Positions 26,853-35,752 of a DNA stretch of 64,000 nucleotides are shown here, piece by piece. The position numbers and the translations under genes are program-made. The stretch spans positions 62,001-126,000 of the forward strand of contig JBKECN010000035.1 of the NCBI GenBank assembly GCA_047974565.1, written 5' to 3'. Source of the DNA: JBDIAG01 sp047974565. Lineage in GTDB: Bacteria > Actinomycetota > Actinomycetes > Actinomycetales > CAWJMD01. The notes beneath the pieces are model-generated. The model saw only the letters and a list, made by a program, of their open reading frames with translations, did not search any database and was not told the origin of the DNA. The number at the start of each line of letters is the position of its first letter. Position 1 is the stretch's first letter.

Positions 26853-27740
26853 CTATCCGCCGAGCAGCCTCCAGACCACCTCGCGCTCCTCGGCCAAGTC
26901 GATGGAGGCCGCGGCCATCGTCTCCAGGGCCTCAGCCAACGGCCAGGTCACCAGGGCGCCGTATCTTCCCGAGTAGATGCCCAGCGAACGGATGGCGTAG
27001 GCGTCCGAGCGGTCGAACAGGACGTACGCGATCATCTGGTAGAGGTCCGTGAGGTCCAGCCTGTCAGTGCGGACCCCCGTCTTGGCGTTCTTGGAACCCA
27101 AGTGGGTCTTGATGTCGAGCAACCGCCCGTCGTGGATCAGGTCGGCATCTGCCGGGCAGAGCGACGAGCCGTCGAAGGTCGGACCGAGATGCAGGCGCTC
27201 GGCGGGGAGGATCTTCGGCAGCAGCCGCTCCTGGGCCACCTGGTAGAGGTCTCGCAGTTGACGCATCGCCCCCTCAGGAGCGAGGGACAGCAGCGCCGGA
27301 GCATTGAACTGCCGACCCTCACGCAGCCCCGAGAGCGGGGAGCCGGGCATGGGCCCGACCCGGTAAACCTCGGTGCACAGGGCCAGAGCCCACGAGGCCC
27401 TGGCGAGCAGGTCCACATCCTCAGGACCGGTAACGGCGCAGTTGGCCGAGTCGACAACCTCAAGGACGGCATCGAGCAACGGCGGCTTGTCAAGGAAGGC
27501 CTGCACGGCAACGCCCGGCCTGTGGTGAGGGTCCAGCGCGAAACGGACCATGAAGTCGAAGGCCGCGCCGACCGTCCCTGCGTTGGCGTCGCCCCCATCG
27601 ACCAGGAGGGTGCCGCTCTGCTCGCGGTAGGTCGCCTGAAGCGGCCTGGTGTTCGGGAAGCGCCGGTTCAGATACTGGCGCAGGGGTGAGTTCTTGTCCT
27701 TCACCGCCGAGGTGAGGTTGCGGTGGATGTAGTCGGTCAT
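26853..27740 (-). CDS. RecB/Cas4-like PD-(D/E)XK nuclease family protein
   Basis: The ATG at 27740 gives 295 residues (MTDYIHRNLTSAVKDKNSPL). The C-terminal third has the elements of a RecB/Cas4-type PD-(D/E)XK nuclease in order: D198/D200 in PADADLIH, D209-x-K211 in LLDIKTH, and the QxxxY motif Q235-Y239 in DLYQMIAYVLF. The first ~180 residues are of no recognised family. No cysteine cluster like that of Cas4 is seen. It lies between a tRNA gene and an eroded toxin-antitoxin pair, so a role in defence or mobile-element biology is plausible. No ribosome binding site is evident; in-frame starts up to 27842 exist. Confidence 0.65.
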   Translation of the reverse strand: MTDYIHRNLTSAVKDKNSPLRQYLNRRFPNTRPLQATYREQSGTLLVDGGDANAGTVGAAFDFMVRFALDPHHRPGVAVQAFLDKPPLLDAVLEVVDSANCAVTGPEDVDLLARASWALALCTEVYRVGPMPGSPLSGLREGRQFNAPALLSLAPEGAMRQLRDLYQVAQERLLPKILPAERLHLGPTFDGSSLCPADADLIHDGRLLDIKTHLGSKNAKTGVRTDRLDLTDLYQMIAYVLFDRSDAYAIRSLGIYSGRYGALVTWPLAEALETMAAASIDLAEEREVVWRLLGG

Positions 27741-27944
27741 GGCTTGAGGTTGGCACGCACCACTGACATACGTCCCACGGACGCCTCTCGACGGCCAGGG
27801 CTCTACGGTCGGTGTCGGTGTCCTGTGTGACGCTGAACGCATGCGCCTGCATGCGCGCCGTGCAGAAGCAAGGAGGTCGCCCCGGCGAGCAGTAGGACCC
27901 CGGCAGTAAGACCCCGAACGGCGGGGAGGCGGACAATCACGAAG

Positions 27945-28017
27945 AGCCGACGAGGGGACTCGAACCCCTAACCGCCCGATTACAAGTCGGGTGCGCTACC
28001 AATTGCGCCACGCCGGC
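27945..28017 (-). tRNA. tRNA-Thr (anticodon TGT)
   Basis: The 73-base minus-strand sequence folds as a tRNA. The acceptor stem GCCGGCG pairs with CGTCGGC, the D-arm is GCGC/GCGC, and the anticodon stem CCCGA/TCGGG carries loop CTTGTAA (anticodon TGT). The T-arm is AGGGG-TTCGAGT-CCCCT. The discriminator base is T, and CCA is not encoded. Confidence 0.96.
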
Positions 28018-28066
28018 GAGTGCTGCGGCCCAGTGTACGAGCCACAGCCACGAGTCGAACTCGAAC

Positions 28067-28810
28067 TCAGCCGGCCAGAGCCGCGTCCAGCTTGGTCTTG
28101 AAGTCCTCGCCTTGGGCGACAGGCTCACCGTTGATGACGATGAAGGGCGTGCCCTGCAGGCCTGCCTTGGTGGCGGCCTCGGTCTGTGCGGTGGCGTAGT
28201 CCTTATAGGTCTCGGACGTGATGCAGTCCTGCCCGGCCTGCGACACCCCTGCACCGGCCGCGAGATCGGCGATCTCCTGGTTAGTCAGGCCGGAACTGTT
28301 CTCCGCAGGCTGGTTGTCGTACATCGCCTGGATGAAGTCACCGGTCTTGTCATAGTCGGACTCCATCACACAGTAGGCAGCCGAAGCGGCGCGGGTGGAG
28401 TACTCGGTGCCGCTGGAGAACCGGTCGAGAATGGACACCGGAACCGTCTCGACGCGAACCTGACCGTCCCCCTCCAACTGGTCGAGTTCGGCGCCGTAGT
28501 TCTCCTCGAACTGTCGGCAGGCAGGACACATGAAGTCGAGGTACTCGGTGACGGTCACCGGGGCGCTCTCCTGGCCGCCGATGTAGCCGCCGTTCTCGCT
28601 CAGTCCGGCAGGTCCCTTGGCTGCCTCAGCCGCGCTGTTCATCGCGTTGCGCACCACCACCGCCACCCCGGCGATCAAGGCGACGATGACCACAACCGTG
28701 ACCGCGACGATGATCGTGCGGGTCCGCCGGCTCTTGGCCTCGGCCTCACGTCGCATCTGCTCGGCCCGTTCACGGGCAGCATTGGCACGGTCTCGTTGCT
28801 TGTTGCTCAT
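28067..28810 (-). CDS. DsbA-family thioredoxin-fold membrane protein
   Basis: The 247-residue protein has a basic, coiled N-terminus (1-30), one membrane anchor (32-53; TIIVAVTVVVIVALIAGVAVVV) and an extracytoplasmic DsbA-like domain. Its active site CPAC is at residues 95-98 (LDFMCPACRQ) and the cis-proline loop is GTPFIVING. It probably forms or reshuffles disulfides in exported proteins. Two further cysteines (about 146 and 195) may form a structural disulfide. It is downstream of the kinase gene on the same strand, 200 bases away. Confidence 0.93.
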   Translation of the reverse strand: MSNKQRDRANAARERAEQMRREAEAKSRRTRTIIVAVTVVVIVALIAGVAVVVRNAMNSAAEAAKGPAGLSENGGYIGGQESAPVTVTEYLDFMCPACRQFEENYGAELDQLEGDGQVRVETVPVSILDRFSSGTEYSTRAASAAYCVMESDYDKTGDFIQAMYDNQPAENSSGLTNQEIADLAAGAGVSQAGQDCITSETYKDYATAQTEAATKAGLQGTPFIVINGEPVAQGEDFKTKLDAALAG

Positions 28811-29010
28811 GAGTTCCTTCGTTTCGGGGGTGGCTTATCCGGCCGTGCGGGTCGCCTGCCGACGGCGCCGGTGAGAAGTGCCGCGGCGATTGAGCCGGGT
28901 TCGGTGCGCGTAGGCCATTCTAGGTCGATTTCGGATGCCGCGGGACAGGCTCGAACCGGCCGGTGGGCACCCGCCGCAGCCAGCGACGCGCGCTCAGCCA
29001 TGCTCGGCGA

Positions 29011-31377
29011 TCACGGTTGACCGTACGGGGGCAGATTGCTGGGCAAAGCGTCGCGAAGCCCCGGGATCTGCTGGAAAGGGTCGGCCTGCAATGGGAACCA
29101 GGTACCGCTGCCGCCGTTCTGCAGCAATAGGGCCGCGGCGGCCGCGGCCCCCACCAGCAAAAGGCCAACTGCGAAGATCGACCCGATGCCGCCCGGTGTG
29201 ATCCCCCGGATGACGGCCCGGGAACCACGCCGCACCGCCCCGCCACCCGGCCCCCACCAGGAGGTGAGGACCAGTGCAGCCCCTGCCGCCGCCATCGCCG
29301 GAACTCCCGAGAAAGGCACGTCGCTGGCGGGCGCTACGACGCTCACCATGAAATAGACACTGGCTGCCATCAGCACCGGCAAGATCAGTTGCAATGCGGT
29401 CAGCAGGACGGCCGCCACCATGTGCAGGGGCGTGGTGGCCACCGCGACCGCGGCATCGCGCCGCCGCGGGCCGTACGCGTGTCGACGCACCACCAGCGCC
29501 CAGCCGACCCGGTCGACCGTGCGGGCCACGACGGCCCACCCGAGCCACGCGGCGGCTGCGATGGTCGGCGCGGCTGCAAAGGCCACCGCAAACGCCAGCC
29601 AGGCAATCAGCACGGTGCCGGTACGCGCAGACTTGCGTCCGGGGGCCTGTGGTGCCTGCGGGTTCGCAGCCGGCTGCGGCGGCACCGGGGCCTGATGCGC
29701 TCTGCGGGGCTGCAACTGCGCCGAGGCAGCGGGTCCGCCGCCGGGGTGCTGGGCCGGAGGTTGCGAGGGAGTCTGGTTGCGTGACCAGCGGCGCGGCTGC
29801 CGGGGCTGTTCCACTTGCGGCGCGGCGCCCGGGTAGGTCTGGGCGGGGGCGCGCAGCGCGAACGGCTGAGCGACGGCCCCGCGGGGGTCCGCAGCGCCGG
29901 GGTACCCCGGGGCGGAGTGGCCGGGTGCTCCCTGGGGCGGTGTCTGGGTTCGCCGATACCCGGCCACGGAGGCGACGGGGACCGCGTTCCGGCCGGGCCC
30001 AGGGGGCGGATACCCCTGATGCTGCGGATAGCCCTGGTTGTGAGGTTGGCTCTGGTTGTGATGAATGCCTGGCTGGCCGTGCCCGGTCGGCTGGTTGCCT
30101 GGTTGGGGCATCACCCGGGTGGCGGGGTGATCAGCCGGCAGCACGGACGTGGAGGGCTGCGGAGCCGGTGCCGGTGCCGCAGGTACCACGCGGGTGGGAT
30201 CCAGCGGGAGCGCGCTGGTCGCGGCCGGCGAAAACGCCTGGGTTGCCTGCTCCGCCGTTACCCGCTCCGCTGGGTTCGCACCGGGACGACGGTGCTGATC
30301 GCCGACGGGAACGGCCTCGGTCGCGGCTGCCGGATCGACTGGCGCCGAGCCACCGGTGCCGACCACTCGCGCCGACTGCTCCTCGGGCGTCCGGGCGAGA
30401 TGGAGCACGGTGGCGCGCTGCACCGCCTCGGTGGGCGCGGTGGACGGATCGGCCCCGTCCCGAGACTCGGTCACCGTCGCGCGGGGCAAGGTGGCGGTGG
30501 CCGCCTCGGTCACCCCCAGTCCGCGGCTGATGTCAAGCAACGAAGCACGCAACACCCCGGGCCGGGGCCGCTGAGCCGGGTCCGGTGCCAGGGCCGCGCG
30601 CAGCACCGGCACGAACGACACCGGGACGCCGTTGAGGTCGACGTCACCTCGTCGCACCCGGTCCAGCACGATCTCCATCGGGCCACGACCGAAAGGCGCT
30701 CGCCCGGTGGCGGCGAAGACGAGGGTGGCCGCCCAGCCCCACCAGTCGGTAGCCCGGTCGACCGTCGCCCCCTCCAGAAGTTCGGGTGACAGATAGCCGG
30801 GGGTCCCCATCACCAGGCCGGTCATCGTCAGGCGAGAATCGTCAGCCACGTGGGCGATGCCGAAGTCGATGACGACGGGGTGTCCATCGCGGACCATCAC
30901 GTTGGCCGGCTTCAGATCGCGATGGATGATGCCTGCTGCATGGATGGCTCCCAGCGCATCGCCCAGTCCGTACGCGAGGGTGGTCAGGGCGGTGGCGTCC
31001 AACGGGCCGACCGTTTCGATATAGCGATCGAGCGTGGCACCCCGTACGTACTCGCAGGCCACGTACGGCAGTTCGGCGTCGACGTCCGCGACCAGGACCC
31101 GAGCGATCCGTTCGTGCTGCACCCGGCGCAGGGTCTGCACCTCGCGGGCCAGCCGTTGACGGGCGTCGGGATCACCGGCGACGTGCGGACGCAGCACCTT
31201 GACCGCGACCGGGCTCTCGTCTCCGGCCACCCCGAGGTAGACCACACCCATGCCGCCCTCGCCAATCCGGCGCAGCAGCCGGTATCGCCCGACGGTACGA
31301 CCCACGAGGGAGTCTCCCCCGGCTGCAGTCGAGCCGAGCGGCGTCCCAGCAGGCGGGGTGTCGTTCAGCAGGCTCAC
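29011..31377 (-). CDS. Membrane-anchored serine/threonine protein kinase (PknB-like kinase domain)
   Basis: The kinase domain spans about residues 30-285. Gly-loop IGEGGMGVVY is at 38-47, ATP lysine K60 is in VAVKVL, catalytic HRDLKPAN starts at 152, and DFG is at 171-173 with GTPGYLSPE after it. A ~300-residue Pro/Gln/Ala-rich linker leads to four hydrophobic segments in the last ~190 residues, ending in a short external tail. No PASTA repeats are present, so it is not a canonical PknB. The start is uncertain: GTG 31377 is used, GTG 31395 is an alternative, and an open frame reaches 31506. The target is unknown. Confidence 0.9.
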   Translation of the reverse strand: MSLLNDTPPAGTPLGSTAAGGDSLVGRTVGRYRLLRRIGEGGMGVVYLGVAGDESPVAVKVLRPHVAGDPDARQRLAREVQTLRRVQHERIARVLVADVDAELPYVACEYVRGATLDRYIETVGPLDATALTTLAYGLGDALGAIHAAGIIHRDLKPANVMVRDGHPVVIDFGIAHVADDSRLTMTGLVMGTPGYLSPELLEGATVDRATDWWGWAATLVFAATGRAPFGRGPMEIVLDRVRRGDVDLNGVPVSFVPVLRAALAPDPAQRPRPGVLRASLLDISRGLGVTEAATATLPRATVTESRDGADPSTAPTEAVQRATVLHLARTPEEQSARVVGTGGSAPVDPAAATEAVPVGDQHRRPGANPAERVTAEQATQAFSPAATSALPLDPTRVVPAAPAPAPQPSTSVLPADHPATRVMPQPGNQPTGHGQPGIHHNQSQPHNQGYPQHQGYPPPGPGRNAVPVASVAGYRRTQTPPQGAPGHSAPGYPGAADPRGAVAQPFALRAPAQTYPGAAPQVEQPRQPRRWSRNQTPSQPPAQHPGGGPAASAQLQPRRAHQAPVPPQPAANPQAPQAPGRKSARTGTVLIAWLAFAVAFAAAPTIAAAAWLGWAVVARTVDRVGWALVVRRHAYGPRRRDAAVAVATTPLHMVAAVLLTALQLILPVLMAASVYFMVSVVAPASDVPFSGVPAMAAAGAALVLTSWWGPGGGAVRRGSRAVIRGITPGGIGSIFAVGLLLVGAAAAAALLLQNGGSGTWFPLQADPFQQIPGLRDALPSNLPPYGQP

Positions 31378-31566
31378 CGTTTCACGGTACGTCACAGGCC
31401 TGGGAGAACCTAAGACCACAGGGGCGGATGATGCGAATGTGACGCCAGTGACGTGAGGATGTCGTGATGAAACCTGGCGGCGACCACTCGGGGGCCCTAG
31501 TGGCAACGGCCCCGGACGATGGCCTGCGCTTCGCGTCCGGCCGCCGACCAGGCTCGGCGCCCAGGA
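31378..31566. other. Gap with a hairpin between kinase and CBS genes
   Basis: CCACT (31485-31489) and AGTGG (31500-31504) enclose GC-rich sequence and could form a terminator-like hairpin for the CBS gene upstream. No T-run is present. Confidence 0.35.
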
Positions 31567-31995
31567 TCAGGTGTGGATGTAGGCCTCGAGCTGGTCGCGC
31601 TCCTGGCTTAGTTCGTCCAGCCGGAACTTGACGATGTCCCCGATACTCACCAGGCCCTGCATCCGGGAGTCGACCACCACCGGGACGTGTCGGAACCTGC
31701 GCTCGGTCATCACGCCGAGCAATTCCACGAGTTGGGCATCGGGGCGACAGGTGACCACGTCCTCGGTCATGATCTCGCTCACCTGAAGACTCAGCAGGCC
31801 GGGGCCGTGCTGGGCCAAGGCGCTCACCACGTCACGCTCGGAGACGATGCCCCGCAAGGTCTCGCCGTCGTCGGACACCACCGCGGCACCGAACCGGCGT
31901 TCGGACAGCAGGGCTACGAGATCAGCCACCGTCGACTCCGGGGACACGGTCATCACGTCCGAGCCCTTGCTCCGCAAGATATCGCTGATCCGCAC
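31567..31995 (-). CDS. Tandem CBS-domain protein
   Basis: The 142-residue protein consists of two CBS motifs (about residues 5-60 and 70-130; RISDILRSKGSDVMTVSPEST and VSEIMTEDVVTCRPDAQLVEL). CBS pairs bind adenine nucleotides and regulate partner proteins. A GTG at 31995 with GGGAGG six bases upstream defines the start, although the frame is open further upstream to 32934 through the divergent gene. It is divergent from the trehalose gene (321-base gap with no recognisable signals). Small stand-alone CBS proteins of this type are common in actinobacteria; the partner is not known. Confidence 0.92.
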   Translation of the reverse strand: MRISDILRSKGSDVMTVSPESTVADLVALLSERRFGAAVVSDDGETLRGIVSERDVVSALAQHGPGLLSLQVSEIMTEDVVTCRPDAQLVELLGVMTERRFRHVPVVVDSRMQGLVSIGDIVKFRLDELSQERDQLEAYIHT

Positions 31996-32316
31996 CGGAT
32001 ACCTCCCGCACCCGTCAGTCCTCTTCGACGCGCAGTCACCACCGCGCAGTTTCGACCGTAGCCCTCCGGGGCCGGGTCGGACGGCAACTGTGGCGAACCG
32101 CACTGGACCTGATATCGACCTGATACCAGATACCGCCCGATAGTAGACGCGGCCCGACCAACGTGACGTTGCGGGGTCACCATGCGGTGCCAGCGGGCAC
32201 CCGATAGGCTCATTTCGACGACGCCCTGCGTCCAGGAACCGCGTGGGTACCGGAGTTTGCGCAGCCCGAGACAACGCGGTCCGGGGCATCGTCCAGAGCC
32301 TTCCCGGGGAGGACTG

Positions 32317-34605
32317 ATGACGGCTTCTGACGAACCGATCGAGCACGTGCCCACTCAGCGGGTGGGAACGCCCCCAGACCACGGCGAGCCGGACCCGCGC
32401 GCGCCCACTGGAGTAACAGGACGATACGACCTCGTCGTGGTCGCCAACCGGCTCCCGGTCGACCGGGTCGTCCACGAAGACGGCAGCACTTCGTGGACCC
32501 GCTCCCCCGGTGGACTGGTGACGGCCCTGGAGCCGGTCATGCACGACATGCGCGGAGCCTGGGTCGGCTGGACCGGCGGCCCCGACGACCCGTTGCAACC
32601 GTTCACGCACGAAGAGACGTATCTCGTGCCGGTCGAGCTCAGCGCGCAGGAGATCGAGCAATTCTACGAGGGCTTTTCCAACGGAACCCTGTGGCCGCTT
32701 TATCACGACGTCATCGCCACCCCGTCCTTCCACCGGCACTGGTGGGAGGTCTACCGCCGGGTGAATCGCCGGTTCGCCCAAGCCGCTGCGAAGGCGGCCG
32801 GCCCCGGCGCCGCGGTGTGGGTGCACGACTATCAATTGCAACTGGTGCCGGCCATGCTGCGCCGGCTGCGGAAAGACTTGCGAATCGGCTACTTTCACCA
32901 CATCCCATTCCCTCCCTACGAGTTGTTCGCCCAACTTCCCTGGCGCCGGCAGATCGTCGAGGGATTACTGGGTGCCGACCTGGTCGGATTCCAGCGCGAG
33001 CAGGACGCCGGAAACCTGCTGCGCGCAGCCCGGCGGGCCCTGGATCTGACCAGTCGGCGGGGACGGATCAGCGTCCCCGATCCACATCGGCCGGACGGCC
33101 AACGCAGCGTCCTGGCCAAGGCCTTCCCGATCTCGATCGACAGCCAGGGCATGGCCGACCTGGCGGGGTCCGCGCCGGTCCGGGCCCGCGCAGCAGAGAT
33201 CCAAGAGCAGTTGGGCAATCCGCGGCACCTGCTGCTGGGAGTCGACCGGCTCGACTACACCAAGGGAATCCGACACCGGCTCAAGGCATTCGGCGAGTTG
33301 CTGGACGAAGGGGCGATCAGTGCCGAGGACGTGGTGCTCGTCCAGGTGGCCACGCCGAGCCGCGAGCGGGTGGAGGATTACCGCAGGCTGCGGGACGAGA
33401 TAGAACTCACCGTGGGACGGATCAACGGACAGCACGGCACCCTCACCCGGTCCGCGGTGGTTTACCTCCACCACTCCTATCCGCGTCAGGAGATGGCCGC
33501 CCTGTACTCGTGCGCGGACATCATGGTCGTCACCCCCCTGCGGGACGGGATGAACCTGGTGGCCAAAGAGTATGTCGCCTGCCGTCTGGAGGACGACGGC
33601 GTCCTGGTGCTCTCGGAGTTCACCGGTGCCGCGGTGGAACTCACCGGAGCCCTGAAGATCAACCCGCACGACATCGACGGACTCAAACAGGCTCTGCTGG
33701 AATCAATCCGGATGAAGCCGGCGCACGCGAGGCGGCGGATGAAAAGGCTGCGGCGGCGGGTGATGGAGTTCGACGTGAACCGCTGGGCGCACGAATTCCT
33801 CGGCACGCTCGGCACCGCTCCCCCTGCCGAGCCCCCCGTGGAGCCGCACCTGCGCGATGCCATCTCCCGGGTGACCGGCAACCTGCCCCTGCTGGTCGCC
33901 CTCGATTTCGACGGAGTCCTGGCCCCGATCGTGGACGACCCCGCCAGTTCGGACATGCTGCCGGCCTCGCGGGCCGCGATCGAGCGGCTGGTGACGATCC
34001 CCGGCGTCCACGTGGCCCTGGTCAGCGGCCGCACCCTCGCGGAACTGACGGCGGTGGCTCGCCCGCCTCGCGGAGTCCGGCTGGTGGGCAGTCACGGTGC
34101 CGAGTTCGATGATGGGGCGGTGACGGTCAGTGCCGACCAGTCGCGGCTGCTGGTCGACGTGAGCGAGCAACTCGACGCCGTGGTGGCCCTGCACCCGGGA
34201 ACCCGTGTGGAGCACAAGCCCACCACGGCCGTGCTGCATACCCGCCTGGCCGAGCAGCCGGTGGCTCAGGCCGCCACCCGAGCGGCACTCGACGGACCCG
34301 CGCGCCTGCCGGGAGTGCATGCGCTGGAGGGCAAGTCAGTTGTCGAGCTGAGTGTGGTGCAGGCCGACAAGGGCACCGCGGTGACCGAGTTGGCCCGCCG
34401 GTGCGATGCTGAGGCCACCGTCTTCATCGGCGACGACGTCACCGACGAGTACGTCTTCCGCCGCCTTGATCCCGGCCGCGACCTCAGCATCAAAGTGGGG
34501 GTGGGCGAGACGGCGGCCTGGTTCCGTGCCGAAGGTCCGGAGCAGGTCGGTGACGTGCTCGAGCAACTGGCGGACGCGCTGGAGGGCTCCCCCGACGAGG
34601 GCTGA
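32317..34605 (+). CDS. Fused trehalose-6-phosphate synthase/phosphatase
   Basis: The 762-residue protein joins both trehalose steps. Residues ~35-500 are a GT20 synthase (OtsA-like): VVVANRLPVDR, VWVHDYQLQLVPAMLR, GYFHHIPFPP and LLGVDRLDYTKGIRHR. They transfer glucose from a nucleotide sugar to glucose-6-phosphate. Residues ~515-755 are a HAD phosphatase (OtsB-like) with nucleophile motif LDFDGVLAPI near 530 and FIGDDVTDEYVF near the end, releasing trehalose. GGGGAGG precedes the ATG. It converges on a LacI-type gene 15 bases away, a possible regulator. Trehalose would serve as osmo- or stress protectant. Confidence 0.94.
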   Translation: MTASDEPIEHVPTQRVGTPPDHGEPDPRAPTGVTGRYDLVVVANRLPVDRVVHEDGSTSWTRSPGGLVTALEPVMHDMRGAWVGWTGGPDDPLQPFTHEETYLVPVELSAQEIEQFYEGFSNGTLWPLYHDVIATPSFHRHWWEVYRRVNRRFAQAAAKAAGPGAAVWVHDYQLQLVPAMLRRLRKDLRIGYFHHIPFPPYELFAQLPWRRQIVEGLLGADLVGFQREQDAGNLLRAARRALDLTSRRGRISVPDPHRPDGQRSVLAKAFPISIDSQGMADLAGSAPVRARAAEIQEQLGNPRHLLLGVDRLDYTKGIRHRLKAFGELLDEGAISAEDVVLVQVATPSRERVEDYRRLRDEIELTVGRINGQHGTLTRSAVVYLHHSYPRQEMAALYSCADIMVVTPLRDGMNLVAKEYVACRLEDDGVLVLSEFTGAAVELTGALKINPHDIDGLKQALLESIRMKPAHARRRMKRLRRRVMEFDVNRWAHEFLGTLGTAPPAEPPVEPHLRDAISRVTGNLPLLVALDFDGVLAPIVDDPASSDMLPASRAAIERLVTIPGVHVALVSGRTLAELTAVARPPRGVRLVGSHGAEFDDGAVTVSADQSRLLVDVSEQLDAVVALHPGTRVEHKPTTAVLHTRLAEQPVAQAATRAALDGPARLPGVHALEGKSVVELSVVQADKGTAVTELARRCDAEATVFIGDDVTDEYVFRRLDPGRDLSIKVGVGETAAWFRAEGPEQVGDVLEQLADALEGSPDEG

Positions 34606-34620
34606 AGAGTCCGAGCCGGT

Positions 34621-35625
34621 TCAGGCCGGGGCGGCTGCGGTGGACGCGCGCACCACCAGCTCGGGCCGGAAGATGTACTCGGCCCGTTCGGCCCGCACGC
34701 CGGAGATCTCCGACAACAACGCGGCCACCGCCGCCGAGGACATCGTCGGCACGGACTGGCGCACCGTGGTCAACGGCGGGTCGGTGTAGCCGATGAGCAA
34801 CGAATCGTCGTAGCCGACCACCGAGAGATCTTGCGGCACAGAGAGTCCCCGATCGCGGGCAGCCCGAATCACGCCCAGTGCCATCAGATCGGAGCCACAG
34901 ATGATGGCGGTGGCGCCCGCATCCAACAGCACCCCAGCCGCCACGGCCCCACCCTCGACGCTGAACATCGAGTACGTGATCAGGGGGGCGCGCTCATCAA
35001 GCCGTTGCGCCATCGAACTGGTAAACCCGTCCACCTTGCGAAGGACCGGGGTGAACCGCTGGGAGCCCACCGCGAGGCCGATCCGACGATGGCCCTGCGA
35101 GGCCAGGTGGGCGATCGCCAGATCCATGCTCGTGACATCGTCGTTGGAGATGAACGGAGCATCCACACCCGGCAGATAGCCGTTGACGAGCACGATCGGC
35201 AGCCCGCGTCGCCGCAGCGCAAGGTACCGCTGCGGGTCGGCCGTGGAGTCGGCGTGCAGACCGGAGACGAAGACCAGGCCACTGACCCCTCGATCCAGCA
35301 GCATGGCCACGTATTCGTCCTCGTGCAGGCCGTCGGCCCGCTGGCTGCACAGCACTGTGGTGTACCCGTGCTGGATCAGCTCGGACTCGATGTGCTGGGC
35401 GAAGGCCGCGAACACCGGGTTCTCCAACTCGGCGATCACCAGACCCACCTGCCCGGTGGTGGTGGAACGCAACTGGCTCGGTCGCTCATAACCGAGCACG
35501 TCGACGGCGGTCAGCACGGCATCCCGGGTGGCCTCGGCAACGCCGGGTCGGCCGTTCAGCACGCGGGAAACCGTGGCTTCGCTGACATTTGCCGCTGAGG
35601 CGATCTCAGCCAGCCTCGGGCGCAT
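34621..35625 (-). CDS. LacI-family transcriptional regulator
   Basis: The 334-residue repressor has a LacI HTH (residues 1-25; RLAEIASAANVSEATVSRVLNGR), hinge helix and periplasmic-binding-protein-like effector domain (about 60-330; VGLVIAELENPVFAAFAQ, VVGYDDSLLIGYTDPPLTTVRQ). It should bind a sugar or sugar phosphate. It lies tail-to-tail with the trehalose gene and is divergent from the DUF4032 gene. No other sugar operon is adjacent, so its target may be distant, for example the sugar operon at 9-15 kb. That link is a guess. Confidence 0.93.
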   Translation of the reverse strand: MRPRLAEIASAANVSEATVSRVLNGRPGVAEATRDAVLTAVDVLGYERPSQLRSTTTGQVGLVIAELENPVFAAFAQHIESELIQHGYTTVLCSQRADGLHEDEYVAMLLDRGVSGLVFVSGLHADSTADPQRYLALRRRGLPIVLVNGYLPGVDAPFISNDDVTSMDLAIAHLASQGHRRIGLAVGSQRFTPVLRKVDGFTSSMAQRLDERAPLITYSMFSVEGGAVAAGVLLDAGATAIICGSDLMALGVIRAARDRGLSVPQDLSVVGYDDSLLIGYTDPPLTTVRQSVPTMSSAAVAALLSEISGVRAERAEYIFRPELVVRASTAAAPA

Positions 35626-35752
35626 TGGGTGACGGTATCAAGACTGTCGCATCGGCGAGCCTGGAGTGGGCTCGCGCGGTTCGCCTGTGTTGTTCCCCAC
35701 GCGGCCACCTCCACGCACAGCGCCCGCGGCGCCCATCGGCAAGGATGGGGTC

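Noticed and set aside
26850..27689. C-terminal extension of the toxin-like frame as a real domain
   Set aside because: It is exactly antisense to the nuclease-like gene, which has catalytic motifs in order, and its own translation has no recognisable fold.
25821..27944. Integrated element with direct repeats of the tRNA-Thr 3' end
   Set aside because: No copy of the tRNA 3' end was found in the 25821-26025 gap, and no integrase gene is present, so an intact integrative element is not supported.
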